A stretch of 64,000 nucleotides of DNA from Allobosea sp. (GCF_017308075.1 NZ_JAFKFX010000034.1:106011-170010), one strand, 5' to 3'; shown: positions 17,682 to 26,788, counted from the first letter of the stretch. Made by a program: numbers and translations. The notes: generated by a model from the sequence alone, not told the origin.

Positions 17682-18485
17682 GTGAAGGGCCGATGCGTGA
17701 TGCGCCATGCCGAAGCCTGGGGCCGCTGTCGCTTCTGCGACGGGACTGATACCGAGCCGTGCACTTGCCGGGACGCCGAGGGCGACGCTGTCAGGCTGGT
17801 CACACTTAGCCAGCTATGGGGCAATGCGGCGCTCGGTCGAAGCCCCAACCTGGCCATACGTGCAGCGATCAACTCCAGGGAGCTTCACGCCATCGGCCGC
17901 CTTCGCTACCGGCTTTTCGTCGAGCGCGGCCGCGAGAGCTTTGTCCATGCGAGCCATGGCGACGGCTGGCTCCTGGAACCGATCGACACGGCGAGCCTCA
18001 ATCTCTGGGCCGGTCCGGAACGACGCTGTCTCGCTGCAGCCCGGCTTACCCAGGGCGCGGACGCCGTCACCGATCCGCGCCTCGCGGCGATGCTTCGACG
18101 CAGTGCGCTGCCAGAGGCGGAACATCCGCATTGTCTGGTACTTTCGCGCCTGGCGATCCGGCACCAGGCTAGCGCCCGTCCGCTCGCCCAGGCCCTCGCC
18201 CGGCATGCCTACCGGGTCGGGCTCGAAGCGGGCGCCGACACGGCGCTCCTCACCTCCCGCCCCGCAGACATCGTGTTCTTCACACGCCTTGGCTTCAGAC
18301 CCTCCGGCGCTGCGTGGACCGAGCCTGGCGTGGGCGAGCTCCGCTGCCTGACACTCGCGATGCGGGACCGCGCAACGCTCCGGGCGGCCAACTCTCCGTT
18401 GCTGGCCGAGCTCGACGCGTTCGAAGCCAATGGCCCGTCCGGGACCGCAAAGGTCTCGATCCTCGATCTTGGCGACGATCTGTAA
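17682..18485 (+). CDS. GNAT-fold protein, N-acyl amino acid synthase / autoinducer-synthase-like
   Basis: A 267-residue protein (GTG at 17682; ATG at 17700 is an alternative). Its middle resembles the N-acyl amino acid synthase (FeeM) and LuxI-like branch of the GNAT superfamily: ELHAIGRLRYRLFVERGRE, then DTASLNLWA, then a C(LVLSRLAIRH) strand and a GADTALLTSRPADIVFFTRLGF block. The N-terminus has four clustered Cys (C16, C19, C27, C29), possibly a small metal site. Known relatives transfer acyl chains from acyl-ACP to amino acids or S-adenosylmethionine. The acyl donor and acceptor are unknown. Divergent from a LuxR-type regulator. Confidence 0.6.
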   Translation: MKGRCVMRHAEAWGRCRFCDGTDTEPCTCRDAEGDAVRLVTLSQLWGNAALGRSPNLAIRAAINSRELHAIGRLRYRLFVERGRESFVHASHGDGWLLEPIDTASLNLWAGPERRCLAAARLTQGADAVTDPRLAAMLRRSALPEAEHPHCLVLSRLAIRHQASARPLAQALARHAYRVGLEAGADTALLTSRPADIVFFTRLGFRPSGAAWTEPGVGELRCLTLAMRDRATLRAANSPLLAELDAFEANGPSGTAKVSILDLGDDL

Positions 18486-18579
18486 GGCCCGGCACGAGCA
18501 CAGACCCTCCGGCCTTTCGCGCTCTCCGCTCGCCCTTCTCCCATTGACGGGGTCTGGACCACCTCCCGGAGGCGCGTGA

Positions 18580-19743
18580 TCAGGCGCCGCCGCCGGCGCC
18601 GTGCTTGATCAGTTCCCGCGCGATGATGGTGCGCTGGATCTGGTTGGTGCCCTCGTAGATCTGGGTGATTTTGGCGTCGCGGTAGAGGCGCTCGACCTCG
18701 AAGCCCTGGATATAGCCGGAGCCGCCGAAGATCTGGACGGCGTTCGCGGTCTGCGCCACCGCCATGTCGCTGGCGAAGCATTTGGCGATCGAGGCGGCCG
18801 AGGTCGCCGGCGCGCCATGGTCGATCAGCAGCGCCGCCCGCTCGACCAGCGCCCGGGCCGCGGCGATGTCCTTGGCCATGTCGGCGAGCATCCATTGCAG
18901 GCCCTGGTTCTCCAGGATCGGCTTGCCGAACTGGCGCCGCTCGCGGGCATAGGCCAGCGCAGCCTCGAGCCCGGCCTGGGCGATGCCGACGGCGAGCGCG
19001 CCGATGCCGACGCGGCCCTTTTCGAGCACGCTCATCATGATGTGGAAGCCCCGGCCCTGCGGACCGAGCAGGGCATCACGCGGCACCGTCACGCCATCGA
19101 AGTTCAGCGCGCCGACCTGGCTGGCGCGCTGGCCCATCTTGTGTTCCTTAGGCCCGCGCGAGACGCCGGGCGCGTTAAGGTCGACGATGAAGATGCTCAT
19201 GCCGCGATGGCCGGCTGCGGGGTCGGTCGAGGCCAGCACGAAGCCGAGATCGGCAACCGGCGCATTGTGGATCCAGAGCTTGCCGCCGTCGATGACATAG
19301 CCATCGGCGGTCTCGCGCGCGGCGGTGCGGACATTGGAGAGATCGGAACCCGCCTCGGCCTCGGTCAGGCAATAGGCGACGCGGGCCTTGCCGCGCAGGA
19401 TGTCCGGCAGATGGCGGGCACGCTGCTCGGCCGTACCATAGCGGGTCAGCAGCGTGCCGATCAGCTCGACGAGACCGCACTGGTCGGCGACAGAGGCATA
19501 ACCGCGCGACAATTCCTCCATCACCAGCGCATAGGCATAGCTGTCGAGCCCGGCTCCACCATGCTCGGGATCGGCGGTGATGCCGAACAGGCCGAGCTCG
19601 CCCATCTGGCGATAGATCTCGGCCGGAAAGGTCGAGTCACGGTCGAGCTCGGCGGCGGCCGGGCGCACCACCTCATCGGCGAAGCGGCGGGCGGTGTCGC
19701 GAATCTGCTGGTAGAGTGCCGTGTCCTGGAGCGGCGCGTGCAT
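18580..19743 (-). CDS. Acyl-CoA dehydrogenase
   Basis: FAD-dependent dehydrogenase of 387 residues. Seen: YCLTEAEAGSDLSNVRT (FAD/substrate loop), LWIHNAPVAD, and the catalytic Glu in QIYEGTNQIQRTII (E363). Length and start (MHAPLQDTALYQQI) match the short/medium-chain family; substrate not readable. It lies 17 bases downstream of the DUF993 gene in the same direction, so the two form one unit that starts at the LacI operator region. It would supply the alpha,beta-desaturation step for the hydratase and SDR across the operator. Confidence 0.93.
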   Translation of the reverse strand: MHAPLQDTALYQQIRDTARRFADEVVRPAAAELDRDSTFPAEIYRQMGELGLFGITADPEHGGAGLDSYAYALVMEELSRGYASVADQCGLVELIGTLLTRYGTAEQRARHLPDILRGKARVAYCLTEAEAGSDLSNVRTAARETADGYVIDGGKLWIHNAPVADLGFVLASTDPAAGHRGMSIFIVDLNAPGVSRGPKEHKMGQRASQVGALNFDGVTVPRDALLGPQGRGFHIMMSVLEKGRVGIGALAVGIAQAGLEAALAYARERRQFGKPILENQGLQWMLADMAKDIAAARALVERAALLIDHGAPATSAASIAKCFASDMAVAQTANAVQIFGGSGYIQGFEVERLYRDAKITQIYEGTNQIQRTIIARELIKHGAGGGA

Positions 19744-19760
19744 GGGGTTTCCTCCCGTCC

Positions 19761-20924
19761 TCAGGCGATGCCGTTCAGGGCGCAGAGATGGTCCATGCGC
19801 TTTGCGGCGCGCTCGGGATCGGCGAAGAGCCCGGCCTGGTCGGCCAGGCGGAAGAGATCGGCATAGTGCAGGATGCCGCGGGCGGATTCAGCGCCGCCGA
19901 CCATGCGGAAATGGTCCTGGAAGCCACCCAGCCAGGCGAGGAAGACGACGCCGCTCTTGTAATACTGGGTCGGGGCCTCGAAGAGCCGGCGCGCCAGGGT
20001 GACCGTCGGGTCGAGAATGGCGTGGAAGCCCTGCCGGTCGCCCGCATCGAGGCAGGCGAAGGCGGCGGCCGCCGCCGGGGCGATCGGATCGAAGATGCCG
20101 AGCAGCCCGTGCGAGAAGCCCTGCTCGTCGCCGCCGATCAGCTCGGCATAGTTAAAGTCGTCGCCGGTATACATCACGACGCCGTCCGGCAGCTGCCGGC
20201 GCATGGTGATCTCCTTGCCGGCATCGAGCAGCGAGATCTTGATGCCGTCGATCTTGGCGGCATGCTCGCGGATCAGCGTCAGCACGGTCTGCATCGCCGG
20301 CTCGAAGTCGCGGCTGCCCCAATAGTCGGCGAGGGCCGGGTCGAACATCTCGCCGAGCCAGTGCAGGATGACCTTGCCGCGGCACTGGCCGATCAGCCGT
20401 CCATAGACCGAAAGGTAGTCGTCCGGCCCCTTCGCCACCCGGCAGAGCGCGCGGCTCGCCATCAGGATGATCTTGCCGCCATGCTTCTCGACATGGGCGA
20501 TCTGTTCCTCATAGGCGCGGATGACGTCGTCAAGCGTGGTCGCGGCATTGGCGTCGAGCTGGTCGGTTCCGGCTCCGCAGGCGAGATCGGCACCCGGCAC
20601 GGTCTTCGCCTCCGCGAGCACGCGGGCGATCAGCTCGGCGGCATTGCTCCAGTCGAGGCCCTGCCCGCGCTGCGAGGTGTCCATCGCCTCGGCGATCTTG
20701 AAGCCTAGGCCCCAGAGATGGCGCCGGAAGGCCAGGGTCGCGTCCCAGTCGAGCGCCGGGACACGCCAGGGCTCGTTCAGCTTGCGGGGATCGGCAACGA
20801 CATGGGCGGCGGCGAAGACGGTCCGCGTCCGCGACGGCGCATGAACCTGAGGAAAGCGCGAGGCCGGCGCCAGCGTGTAGCGCTCAGTCCGACCATCGGC
20901 CCGGGGCAAGGTGATCTCGGCCAT
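19761..20924 (-). CDS. DUF993 protein, DapA-like (dihydrodipicolinate synthase family) lyase
   Basis: A 387-residue protein annotated in databases as DUF993/dihydrodipicolinate synthase family. Visible: RGQGLDWSNAAELIAR, then GIKISLLDAGKEI with a Lys in a position like the DapA Schiff-base lysine, and YTGDDFNYAELIGG. Far longer than DapA (about 290), so not lysine biosynthesis. Inference: a TIM-barrel aldolase or lyase in a catabolic pathway. First gene of the minus-strand unit; a perfect LacI-type palindrome lies 13 bases upstream of its ATG, overlapping the likely promoter. Confidence 0.8.
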   Translation of the reverse strand: MAEITLPRADGRTERYTLAPASRFPQVHAPSRTRTVFAAAHVVADPRKLNEPWRVPALDWDATLAFRRHLWGLGFKIAEAMDTSQRGQGLDWSNAAELIARVLAEAKTVPGADLACGAGTDQLDANAATTLDDVIRAYEEQIAHVEKHGGKIILMASRALCRVAKGPDDYLSVYGRLIGQCRGKVILHWLGEMFDPALADYWGSRDFEPAMQTVLTLIREHAAKIDGIKISLLDAGKEITMRRQLPDGVVMYTGDDFNYAELIGGDEQGFSHGLLGIFDPIAPAAAAAFACLDAGDRQGFHAILDPTVTLARRLFEAPTQYYKSGVVFLAWLGGFQDHFRMVGGAESARGILHYADLFRLADQAGLFADPERAAKRMDHLCALNGIA

Positions 20925-20936
20925 TGCATCCTCCCG

Positions 20937-20954
20937 AAATGGAACGTTCCATTT
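20937..20954. promoter_or_regulatory. LacI-family operator 1
   Basis: AAATGGAACGTTCCATTT, an 18-base perfect palindrome with the central CG typical of LacI/GalR operators. It lies just upstream of the DUF993 start (minus) in an AT-rich promoter region; a TATAAT at 20975-20980 suits plus-strand transcription of lacI. Predicted target of the adjacent LacI protein. Confidence 0.85.
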
Positions 20955-21034
20955 AATTTATATGCTACGACCGCTATAATTCATTGTTACGGCGATTTGA
21001 AGAGAGATATTGCCACGCTTCTCCGGCAATGATA

Positions 21035-21046
21035 TGGAACGTTCCA
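21035..21046. promoter_or_regulatory. LacI-family operator 2
   Basis: TGGAACGTTCCA, a perfect 12-base palindrome identical to the core of operator 1, centred about 95 bases away and only 9 bases before the chosen lacI start. The pair could support looping and autoregulation. Confidence 0.8.
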
Positions 21047-21054
21047 AATTCATA

Positions 21055-22134
21055 ATGCCTTCGAGCAAACGGGACGAAGCGATGCCGCAAGGGGCGCAGC
21101 CCAGGGACAAGGTGACGATCATCGAGATCGCAGACGCCGCCGGCGTCTCGAAATCGACAGTCTCGCTCGTCTTGACCGGCCGCGGCAGCGTCAAACCCGA
21201 GACGCGCGAGCGCATCCTTCAAGTGATGGACGAGCTCGGCTACGTCTATAATCGCGGCGCCGCCAATCTGCGCAACACGCAGTCCAAGATCGTCGGCCTC
21301 GTCCTCAACGACCTCTCCAACCCGTTCTTCGCCGAATTCGCGATCGGCGTCGAAACCGTGCTGCAGATGGCCGGCTACGTCGCCTTCATGGCGAACACCG
21401 CCGAAAGCGTGGTGCGCCAGAGCCAGGTCATGAAAATGATGCGCGAGCATGGCGCCCGCGGCATCATCCTCTGCCCCGCGCTCGACACCACGGCGGAGGA
21501 ACTGGCACTGGCGAGCGGCCCGGACACGGCGCTGCTGGTCGCCATCCGCCGGCTGCCGGGCGTCGCGGCGAGTTCCGTGGTGCCGGACAATGTCGCGGGC
21601 TCGGCCAGGATCACCCGCCATCTCCTCAATCTCGGACACAGGCGCATCGCCTATCTCGGCGGCATGAGCTCGATGGTGGTCCGGCAGGATCGCCATCAGG
21701 GCTTCAGCGAGGCCATGGCGAAGGCCGGCGTCGCGATCGATCCCGGCCTGAACCTCGAATGCATGCCGACCCGCGACGGCGGCTTCAGCGCGATGAGCTC
21801 GGCGCTCGCCCTGCCGAACCGGCCCACCGCCGTGGTCTGCTACAACGATGTCGTCGCCATCGGCGCCATGCTGGCCGCAGCAAGGCGCGGTCTCGTCGTC
21901 GGGCGCGACATCGCCATCGTCGGCTTCGACGACACCAGCGAAGCCCGGCATGTCTCGCCGGCCCTGACCACGATCGCGGTCGACGCGGTCGGGCTCGGCG
22001 AACGGGCCGCGGCCATGCTGCTCGAACGCATCACCAATCGCGCGGCGCCGGCGACCAGTCATGTCGGCCCGGCCGAGCTCGTCATCCGCGAATCCTGCGG
22101 CGCCTATCAGCATGCGCTGACGGCCGCCGGCTGA
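21055..22134 (+). CDS. LacI-family transcriptional regulator
   Basis: A 359-residue repressor with an N-terminal LacI helix-turn-helix (TIIEIADAAGVSKSTVSLVL, then RGSVKPETRERI) and a periplasmic-binding-protein-like effector domain (IVGLVLNDLSNPFFAEFAIG; NLGHRRIAYLGG; IAIVGFDDTSEA). ATG 21055 is chosen because the frame's earlier ATGs overlap operator 2; ATG 21082 is equally possible. Neither has a strong ribosome site. It sits between the DUF993/acyl-CoA dehydrogenase unit and the CoA-transferase operon and is likely to repress both. Effector unknown. Confidence 0.92.
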   Translation: MPSSKRDEAMPQGAQPRDKVTIIEIADAAGVSKSTVSLVLTGRGSVKPETRERILQVMDELGYVYNRGAANLRNTQSKIVGLVLNDLSNPFFAEFAIGVETVLQMAGYVAFMANTAESVVRQSQVMKMMREHGARGIILCPALDTTAEELALASGPDTALLVAIRRLPGVAASSVVPDNVAGSARITRHLLNLGHRRIAYLGGMSSMVVRQDRHQGFSEAMAKAGVAIDPGLNLECMPTRDGGFSAMSSALALPNRPTAVVCYNDVVAIGAMLAAARRGLVVGRDIAIVGFDDTSEARHVSPALTTIAVDAVGLGERAAAMLLERITNRAAPATSHVGPAELVIRESCGAYQHALTAAG

Positions 22135-22162
22135 CCCATTTTCACAACCGGACCAAAGCAAG

Positions 22163-23755
22163 ATGGCGTTCCCCCGCATCCTCACCGCCGACGAAGCCGC
22201 CGCCCTGATCCCGGACGAGGCGATCGTCACCGTCTCCTCCTCATCGGGCCTCGGCTGCCCGGATGCGGTTCTTGCCGCGATCGGCCGACGCTTCGAGGCG
22301 AGCGGCCATCCGAGGCAGCTGACCACGTTGCACCCGATCGCCGCCGGCGACATGTCGGGCATCAAGGGCATCGACCATCTCGCCAGGCCCGGCCTGCTCG
22401 CCCGCATCCTCGCTGGCTCCTACCCGTCCGGCCCGTCGAGTGCCGAGCCGCCGGCGATCTGGAAGATGGTCACCGGCAACGAGATCCCGGCCTACAACGT
22501 CCCGAGCGGCATCCTGTTCGACATGCACCGCGAGGCTGCCGCCAAGCGCCCGGGCGTGCTGACCAAGATCGGCATGGAGACCTTCGTCGATCCGAGGAAC
22601 CAGGGCTGCGCCATGAACGCGCGCGCCGCGGCCGAGCCGATCGTCAGCCGCGTCGATTTCGACGGCGAGGACTGGCTCTATTTCCGCAGCATCGTGCCGA
22701 AGGTCGCGATCATCCGCGCCACCACGGCAGATGAGCGCGGCAACCTCTCCTATGAGCACGAGGGCGGCTATCTCGGCCCGCTCGACCAGGCGCTCTCCGT
22801 CCGCAACAATGGCGGCATCGTCATCGCGCAGGTGAAGCGCGTCGTCGCCGCCGGCTCGCTGAAGCCGCAGCAGGTCTTCGTGCCCGGCATCCTGGTCGAC
22901 GCCATCGTCGTCGCGCCCGAGCAGATGCAGACGACGCAAACGATCTACGACCCCGCGATATCCGGCGAGATCGCCCGGCCGCTGTCGAGCTTCGAAACCC
23001 CGGCCTTCGACGTCGCCAAGGTGATCGCGCGGCGCGTCGCGCAGGAGCTGCGCCATGGCGACGCCGTCAATATCGGCTTCGGCATCTCGGCCAATGTGCC
23101 CCGCATCCTGATCGAGGAAGGCCAGCACGGCGCCGTCACCTGGGTGATCGAGCAGGGCGCGGTCGGCGGCGTGCCGCTGCTCGAATTCCAGTTCGGCTGC
23201 GCCTCCAATGCCGAGGCGATCGTGCCATCGCCCTACCAGTTCACTTACTTTCAGGGCGCCGGCTTCGACATGTCGCTGCTCTCCTTCCTGCAGATCGACA
23301 GGCAGGGCTCGGTCAACGTCTCGAAGCTCGGCGTGCGCCCGCATGTCACGGCCGGCGCCGGCGGCTTCATCGACATCACCGCCCGCGCCCGGCGCATCGT
23401 CTTCTCCGGCTATTTCAGCGCCGGCGCCAAGCTCGCCATCGCCGACGGCAAGCTGATCATCGAGAAGGAAGGCAAGGTCCGGAAACTGGTCGAGGCCGTC
23501 GAGCACATCTCGTTCTCGGGGCCGCGCGCCATCGCCCAGGGCCAGAACATCACCTACATCACCGAGCGCTGCGTGATGAAGCTGACGGCCGAGGGCATCG
23601 TCGTCAGCGAGATCGCGCCCGGCGTCGACCTCGAGCGCGACATCCTCGCCCAGGCGGAATTCCCGCTGCTGGTGCCGCAGCCGCCGAAATTGATGGATAC
23701 GGCGCTGTTCCAGGAGGCCCTGCTCGGCCTCGCCATTCCCCGGAGGGGCGCATGA
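22163..23755 (+). CDS. Family I CoA-transferase (acetate/3-oxoacid type)
   Basis: A single-chain 530-residue CoA-transferase combining alpha and beta parts, as in YdiF/Pct. The catalytic Glu lies in WVIEQGAVGGVPL (E330); an ATTADERGNLSYEHEG block marks the alpha half. It activates a carboxylic acid by exchange with an acyl-CoA. It follows lacI by 28 bases and overlaps the next gene by four bases, so it heads the catabolic part of the operon. Confidence 0.93.
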   Translation: MAFPRILTADEAAALIPDEAIVTVSSSSGLGCPDAVLAAIGRRFEASGHPRQLTTLHPIAAGDMSGIKGIDHLARPGLLARILAGSYPSGPSSAEPPAIWKMVTGNEIPAYNVPSGILFDMHREAAAKRPGVLTKIGMETFVDPRNQGCAMNARAAAEPIVSRVDFDGEDWLYFRSIVPKVAIIRATTADERGNLSYEHEGGYLGPLDQALSVRNNGGIVIAQVKRVVAAGSLKPQQVFVPGILVDAIVVAPEQMQTTQTIYDPAISGEIARPLSSFETPAFDVAKVIARRVAQELRHGDAVNIGFGISANVPRILIEEGQHGAVTWVIEQGAVGGVPLLEFQFGCASNAEAIVPSPYQFTYFQGAGFDMSLLSFLQIDRQGSVNVSKLGVRPHVTAGAGGFIDITARARRIVFSGYFSAGAKLAIADGKLIIEKEGKVRKLVEAVEHISFSGPRAIAQGQNITYITERCVMKLTAEGIVVSEIAPGVDLERDILAQAEFPLLVPQPPKLMDTALFQEALLGLAIPRRGA

Positions 23756-24525
23756 GCGATCCCGTCACCCTCGAGATCGCGGACGGGCTCGCGATCATCA
23801 CCCTCGCCCGCCCGGAAAAGCTCAATGCGCTCGACGACGTGATGGTCGCGCTGCTCGGCCGCCATGCCGAGGCGATCGACGCCGACCGTTCGGTGCGCGC
23901 CGTGATCCTGACCGGCGAAGGCAAGGCCTTCTGCGCCGGCGGCGACATCGTCGCCTGGGGCGGGCTATCACCGCTTGAGATGGGCCAGGGCTGGGTGCGC
24001 TCCGGCCATCGCGTCTTCGACAAGCTGGCGCGGATGAAGCCGCCGGTGATCGCAGCGCTGAACGGCCATGCGCTCGGCGGCGGGCTCGAACTCGCCGTCA
24101 CCGCCGACATCCGGATCTGCGAGGTCCAGGCCAAGATCGGCCTGCCCGAAAGCGGGCTCGGCATGATCCCCGGCTGGTCGGGGACGCAGCGCCTCGTCAA
24201 GCGGCTCGGCGGGCGCGTCGCCCGGCGCCTCGCCCTCACCGGCGAGATCGTCGCCGCCGAGACGGCGCTGTCGCTCGGGATCGTCGATCAGGTCGTCGAG
24301 AAAGGCGGCGCGCTAGCAGCGGCCAAGGCCATGGCCGAGCGCGTGCTGACGCGCGGACCGGTGGCGAACATGGTGGTCAAGCAGTTGATCAACGCCGCCG
24401 AGGACGAGGACCGCGCCGCGATCCTGGAGACGCTGGCGACCTCGCTCGTCTCCTATACGGACGATGTCAAGGAAGGCGTCGGCGCCTTCAAGGACAAGCG
24501 TCCTCCGAGCTATCGGGGGTCTTGA
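23752..24525 (+). CDS. Enoyl-CoA hydratase/isomerase family protein
   Basis: A 257-residue crotonase-fold enzyme. Seen: GKAFCAGGDI oxyanion-hole strand, GHALGGGLELA with Glu113 and LPESGLGMIPGWSGTQRL with Glu133; both catalytic Glu positions of hydratases are filled. ATGA overlap with the CoA-transferase. Probably hydrates the enoyl-CoA produced by the acyl-CoA dehydrogenase; the physiological substrate is unknown. Confidence 0.92.
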   Translation: MSDPVTLEIADGLAIITLARPEKLNALDDVMVALLGRHAEAIDADRSVRAVILTGEGKAFCAGGDIVAWGGLSPLEMGQGWVRSGHRVFDKLARMKPPVIAALNGHALGGGLELAVTADIRICEVQAKIGLPESGLGMIPGWSGTQRLVKRLGGRVARRLALTGEIVAAETALSLGIVDQVVEKGGALAAAKAMAERVLTRGPVANMVVKQLINAAEDEDRAAILETLATSLVSYTDDVKEGVGAFKDKRPPSYRGS

Positions 24526-24526
24526 G

Positions 24527-25291
24527 ATGGCACGCCCCGTCGCCCTGATCACCGGCGGACGGCGCGGCATCGGCCGCGCCATCGGCCTCGCCCTCGCCCA
24601 GGCAGGCCATGACATCGCCTTCACCGATCTCGCCGAGGACGAGGCCGCGGCTTCGGCCAAGGCGGCTTTCGCCGAGGCCGGCGCACGCGTCTTGTTCGTC
24701 CGGCACGATGTCACCGCGATCGAGAGCCATGCCGGGCTCGTCGCGGCCGTGCTGCGCGAATTCGGCCGGCTCGATCTCTTCGTCTCGAATGCCGGCATCG
24801 GCGCGCCGGTGCGCGGCGACATGCTGGAGATCACGCCGGAATCCTATGATCTCGTCATGGGGGTCAATCTGCGCGGCGCCGCCTTCCTGAGCCAGGAAGT
24901 CGCCAAGGCGATGATCGGCCAGAGTGAGGTTCGGCACCCTGCGATCGTCTTCATCACCTCCGCCAGCACGGAACTGGTCTCGATCGATCGGGCGCAGTAC
25001 TGCGTCTCGAAGATCGGCCTCTCGATGTGGGCCAAGGCGCTGGCCGTCAGGCTGGCGCCCGAGGGCATCGCGGTCTTCGAGGTCCGGCCGGGCGTGATCC
25101 GCACCGAGATGACGGCGAAGGTCGCGGCGAAATACGACGCCCGCATCGCCGAGGGGTTGATCCCGGCCGGGCGCTGGGGCGAGGGAGAGGATGTCGCGCG
25201 CTGCGTGGCCGGCCTGGCCGGCGGCGGCTTCGCCTATGCGACGGGAACGGTGATCAACGCCGATGGCGGGTTGATGATTCCGCGCCTGTAG
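24527..25291 (+). CDS. Short-chain dehydrogenase/reductase (3-ketoacyl-ACP reductase-like)
   Basis: A 254-residue SDR with TGGRRGIG at 9-16, NAG at 88-90, catalytic Ser145, Tyr158 and Lys162 (QYCVSK). Start 24527 lies one base after the hydratase stop; the upstream extension is in the hydratase gene. It would oxidise the hydroxy intermediate. The C-terminal VINADGGLMIPRL is standard for the FabG-like group. Confidence 0.92.
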   Translation: MARPVALITGGRRGIGRAIGLALAQAGHDIAFTDLAEDEAAASAKAAFAEAGARVLFVRHDVTAIESHAGLVAAVLREFGRLDLFVSNAGIGAPVRGDMLEITPESYDLVMGVNLRGAAFLSQEVAKAMIGQSEVRHPAIVFITSASTELVSIDRAQYCVSKIGLSMWAKALAVRLAPEGIAVFEVRPGVIRTEMTAKVAAKYDARIAEGLIPAGRWGEGEDVARCVAGLAGGGFAYATGTVINADGGLMIPRL

Positions 25292-25298
25292 TTAGGTT

Positions 25299-25320
25299 CG
25301 GCGCCGACAACCCGGCGCCG
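25299..25320 (+). terminator. Hairpin between SDR and ABC transporter genes
   Basis: Arms CGGCGCCG at 25299-25306 and 25313-25320 around a 6-base loop, starting 8 bases after the SDR stop. No T-run; may only reduce read-through into the transporter genes. Confidence 0.4.
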
Positions 25321-25408
25321 GAGACGTGGCGGTCGCCGTCGATGGACAAGGAGAAGGGGGCATGATGACAGCAAAGACCGGCATAGTCCCCCGGATGGGA
25401 CGCACTGC

Positions 25409-26077
25409 ATGAGTTATGAGTTCGATTTCGCTTCGGTCTTCGAAGCCTGGCCCGAACTGCTCCACGGGCTGGTCAATTCGCTGGTGCTCTCGGCCGCCGC
25501 CATGGCGATCGGCATGATCGTCGCCGTCGCCGGCGCGCTCGGCAAGACATCCGGCCCGAAATGGCTGGTCTGGATCATCGACGGCTATATCGAGCTGATC
25601 CGCAACACGCCGTTTCTGATCCAGATCTTCATGATCTATTTCGGCCTGCCCTCGCTCGGCCTCAAATTCTCGTCCAACACCGCGGCGCTGATCGCACTGG
25701 TAGTCAATGTCGGCGCCTATGGCATCGAGATCATCCGCGCCGGCATCGAGAGCATCCAGAAGGGCCAGGTCGAGGCCGGCAAGTCGCTCGGCATGCGGCC
25801 GCTGCAGATCTTCCGCTACATCATCCTGAAGCCGGCGATCCAGGCGATCTACCCCTCGCTGACCAGCCAGTTCATCCTGCTGATGCTGAATTCGAGCGTC
25901 TGCTCGGTGATCGCGGCGACAGAGCTCACCGCCATCGCCGGCGACATCCAGTCGCGGACCTTCCGCAGCTTCGAGGTCTATTTCATCGTCACCTGCATGT
26001 ATCTTGGCCTGTCGATGTTCTTCTGGACGGCCTTCGCCGCGATCGAGCGCAGCTTCCTGCGCAAGCCAACCCGTTAG
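25409..26077 (+). CDS. Amino acid ABC transporter permease (HisM/GlnP type), first
   Basis: A 222-residue inner-membrane permease of the polar amino acid family: N-terminal GLVNSLVLSAAAMAIGM, the YIELIRNTPFLIQIFMIYFGLP motif and an EAA loop (EAGKSLGMRPLQIFRYIILKPAI). It forms a heterodimer with the next gene product. The cluster places it under the LacI-controlled island, suggesting uptake of the substrate that the CoA-transferase pathway degrades. Confidence 0.93.
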   Translation: MSYEFDFASVFEAWPELLHGLVNSLVLSAAAMAIGMIVAVAGALGKTSGPKWLVWIIDGYIELIRNTPFLIQIFMIYFGLPSLGLKFSSNTAALIALVVNVGAYGIEIIRAGIESIQKGQVEAGKSLGMRPLQIFRYIILKPAIQAIYPSLTSQFILLMLNSSVCSVIAATELTAIAGDIQSRTFRSFEVYFIVTCMYLGLSMFFWTAFAAIERSFLRKPTR

Positions 26078-26087
26078 GTCTGAGACG

Positions 26088-26738
26088 ATGCGTGAACTTG
26101 GACCCAACGAAATCATCTTCATCCTCGCCGCCGTGCGTTGGACCTTGCTGCTATCGCTCGTCGCCTTCCTCGGCGGCGCGCTCGGCGGCGCCTTGGTGGC
26201 GCTCGCCCGCACCAGCGAGATCAAAGGTCTCAGGCTGATCTCGAATGGCTACATCAAGCTGTTCCAGGGCACGCCGCTCCTGATGCAGCTCTTCCTCGCC
26301 TTCTTCGTGCCGGGGCTGTTCGGCTGGTCGGTCGATCCCTGGACTGCGGCGGCGCTCGGCCTGTCGCTGCATGCCAGCGCCTTCCTCGGCGAGATCTGGC
26401 GCGGCGCCATCGAGGTCGTGCCGCGCGGCCAATGGGAGGCGGCGACCTCACTCGGCCTGCGCTACACCCCGAAAATGGCGCTGATCATCGTGCCGCAGGC
26501 GATCCGCATCGCGATCCCGCCGACGATCGGCTTCCTGGTGCAGTTGATCAAGGGCACCTCGCTGGCCTCGATCATCGGCTTCGTCGAGCTGACCCGCGCC
26601 GCCCAGGTGATCAACAACGCCACTTTCCGGCCGTTCACGATCTTCGCGCTGGTCGCGCTGGTCTACTTCCTGATCTGCTGGCCGCTCTCGGCCTACAGCA
26701 AGCGGATGGAGCGCAAGCTCCTGGTCGCCGCGCGCTAG
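26088..26738 (+). CDS. Amino acid ABC transporter permease, second
   Basis: A 216-residue permease starting at ATG 26088, ten bases after the first permease's stop (the frame extends upstream inside it). Seen: GYIKLFQGTPLLMQLFLAFF and the EAA motif EAATSLGLRYTPKMALIIVPQA. Paired with the upstream permease. Confidence 0.93.
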   Translation: MRELGPNEIIFILAAVRWTLLLSLVAFLGGALGGALVALARTSEIKGLRLISNGYIKLFQGTPLLMQLFLAFFVPGLFGWSVDPWTAAALGLSLHASAFLGEIWRGAIEVVPRGQWEAATSLGLRYTPKMALIIVPQAIRIAIPPTIGFLVQLIKGTSLASIIGFVELTRAAQVINNATFRPFTIFALVALVYFLICWPLSAYSKRMERKLLVAAR

Positions 26739-26788
26739 CGCGACGGCCTGAGCCACCCCCAAAAAGGCAATCTGAGGAGAAACGCCTG

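Noticed and set aside
17682-18485. Call as a genuine LuxI acyl-homoserine lactone synthase
   Set aside because: The canonical LuxI residue set is not recognisable; resemblance is to the broader N-acyl synthase/GNAT group.
19761-20924. Call as dihydrodipicolinate synthase (DapA) of lysine biosynthesis
   Set aside because: About 100 residues longer than DapA, in a catabolic context with a LacI operator; fits DUF993.
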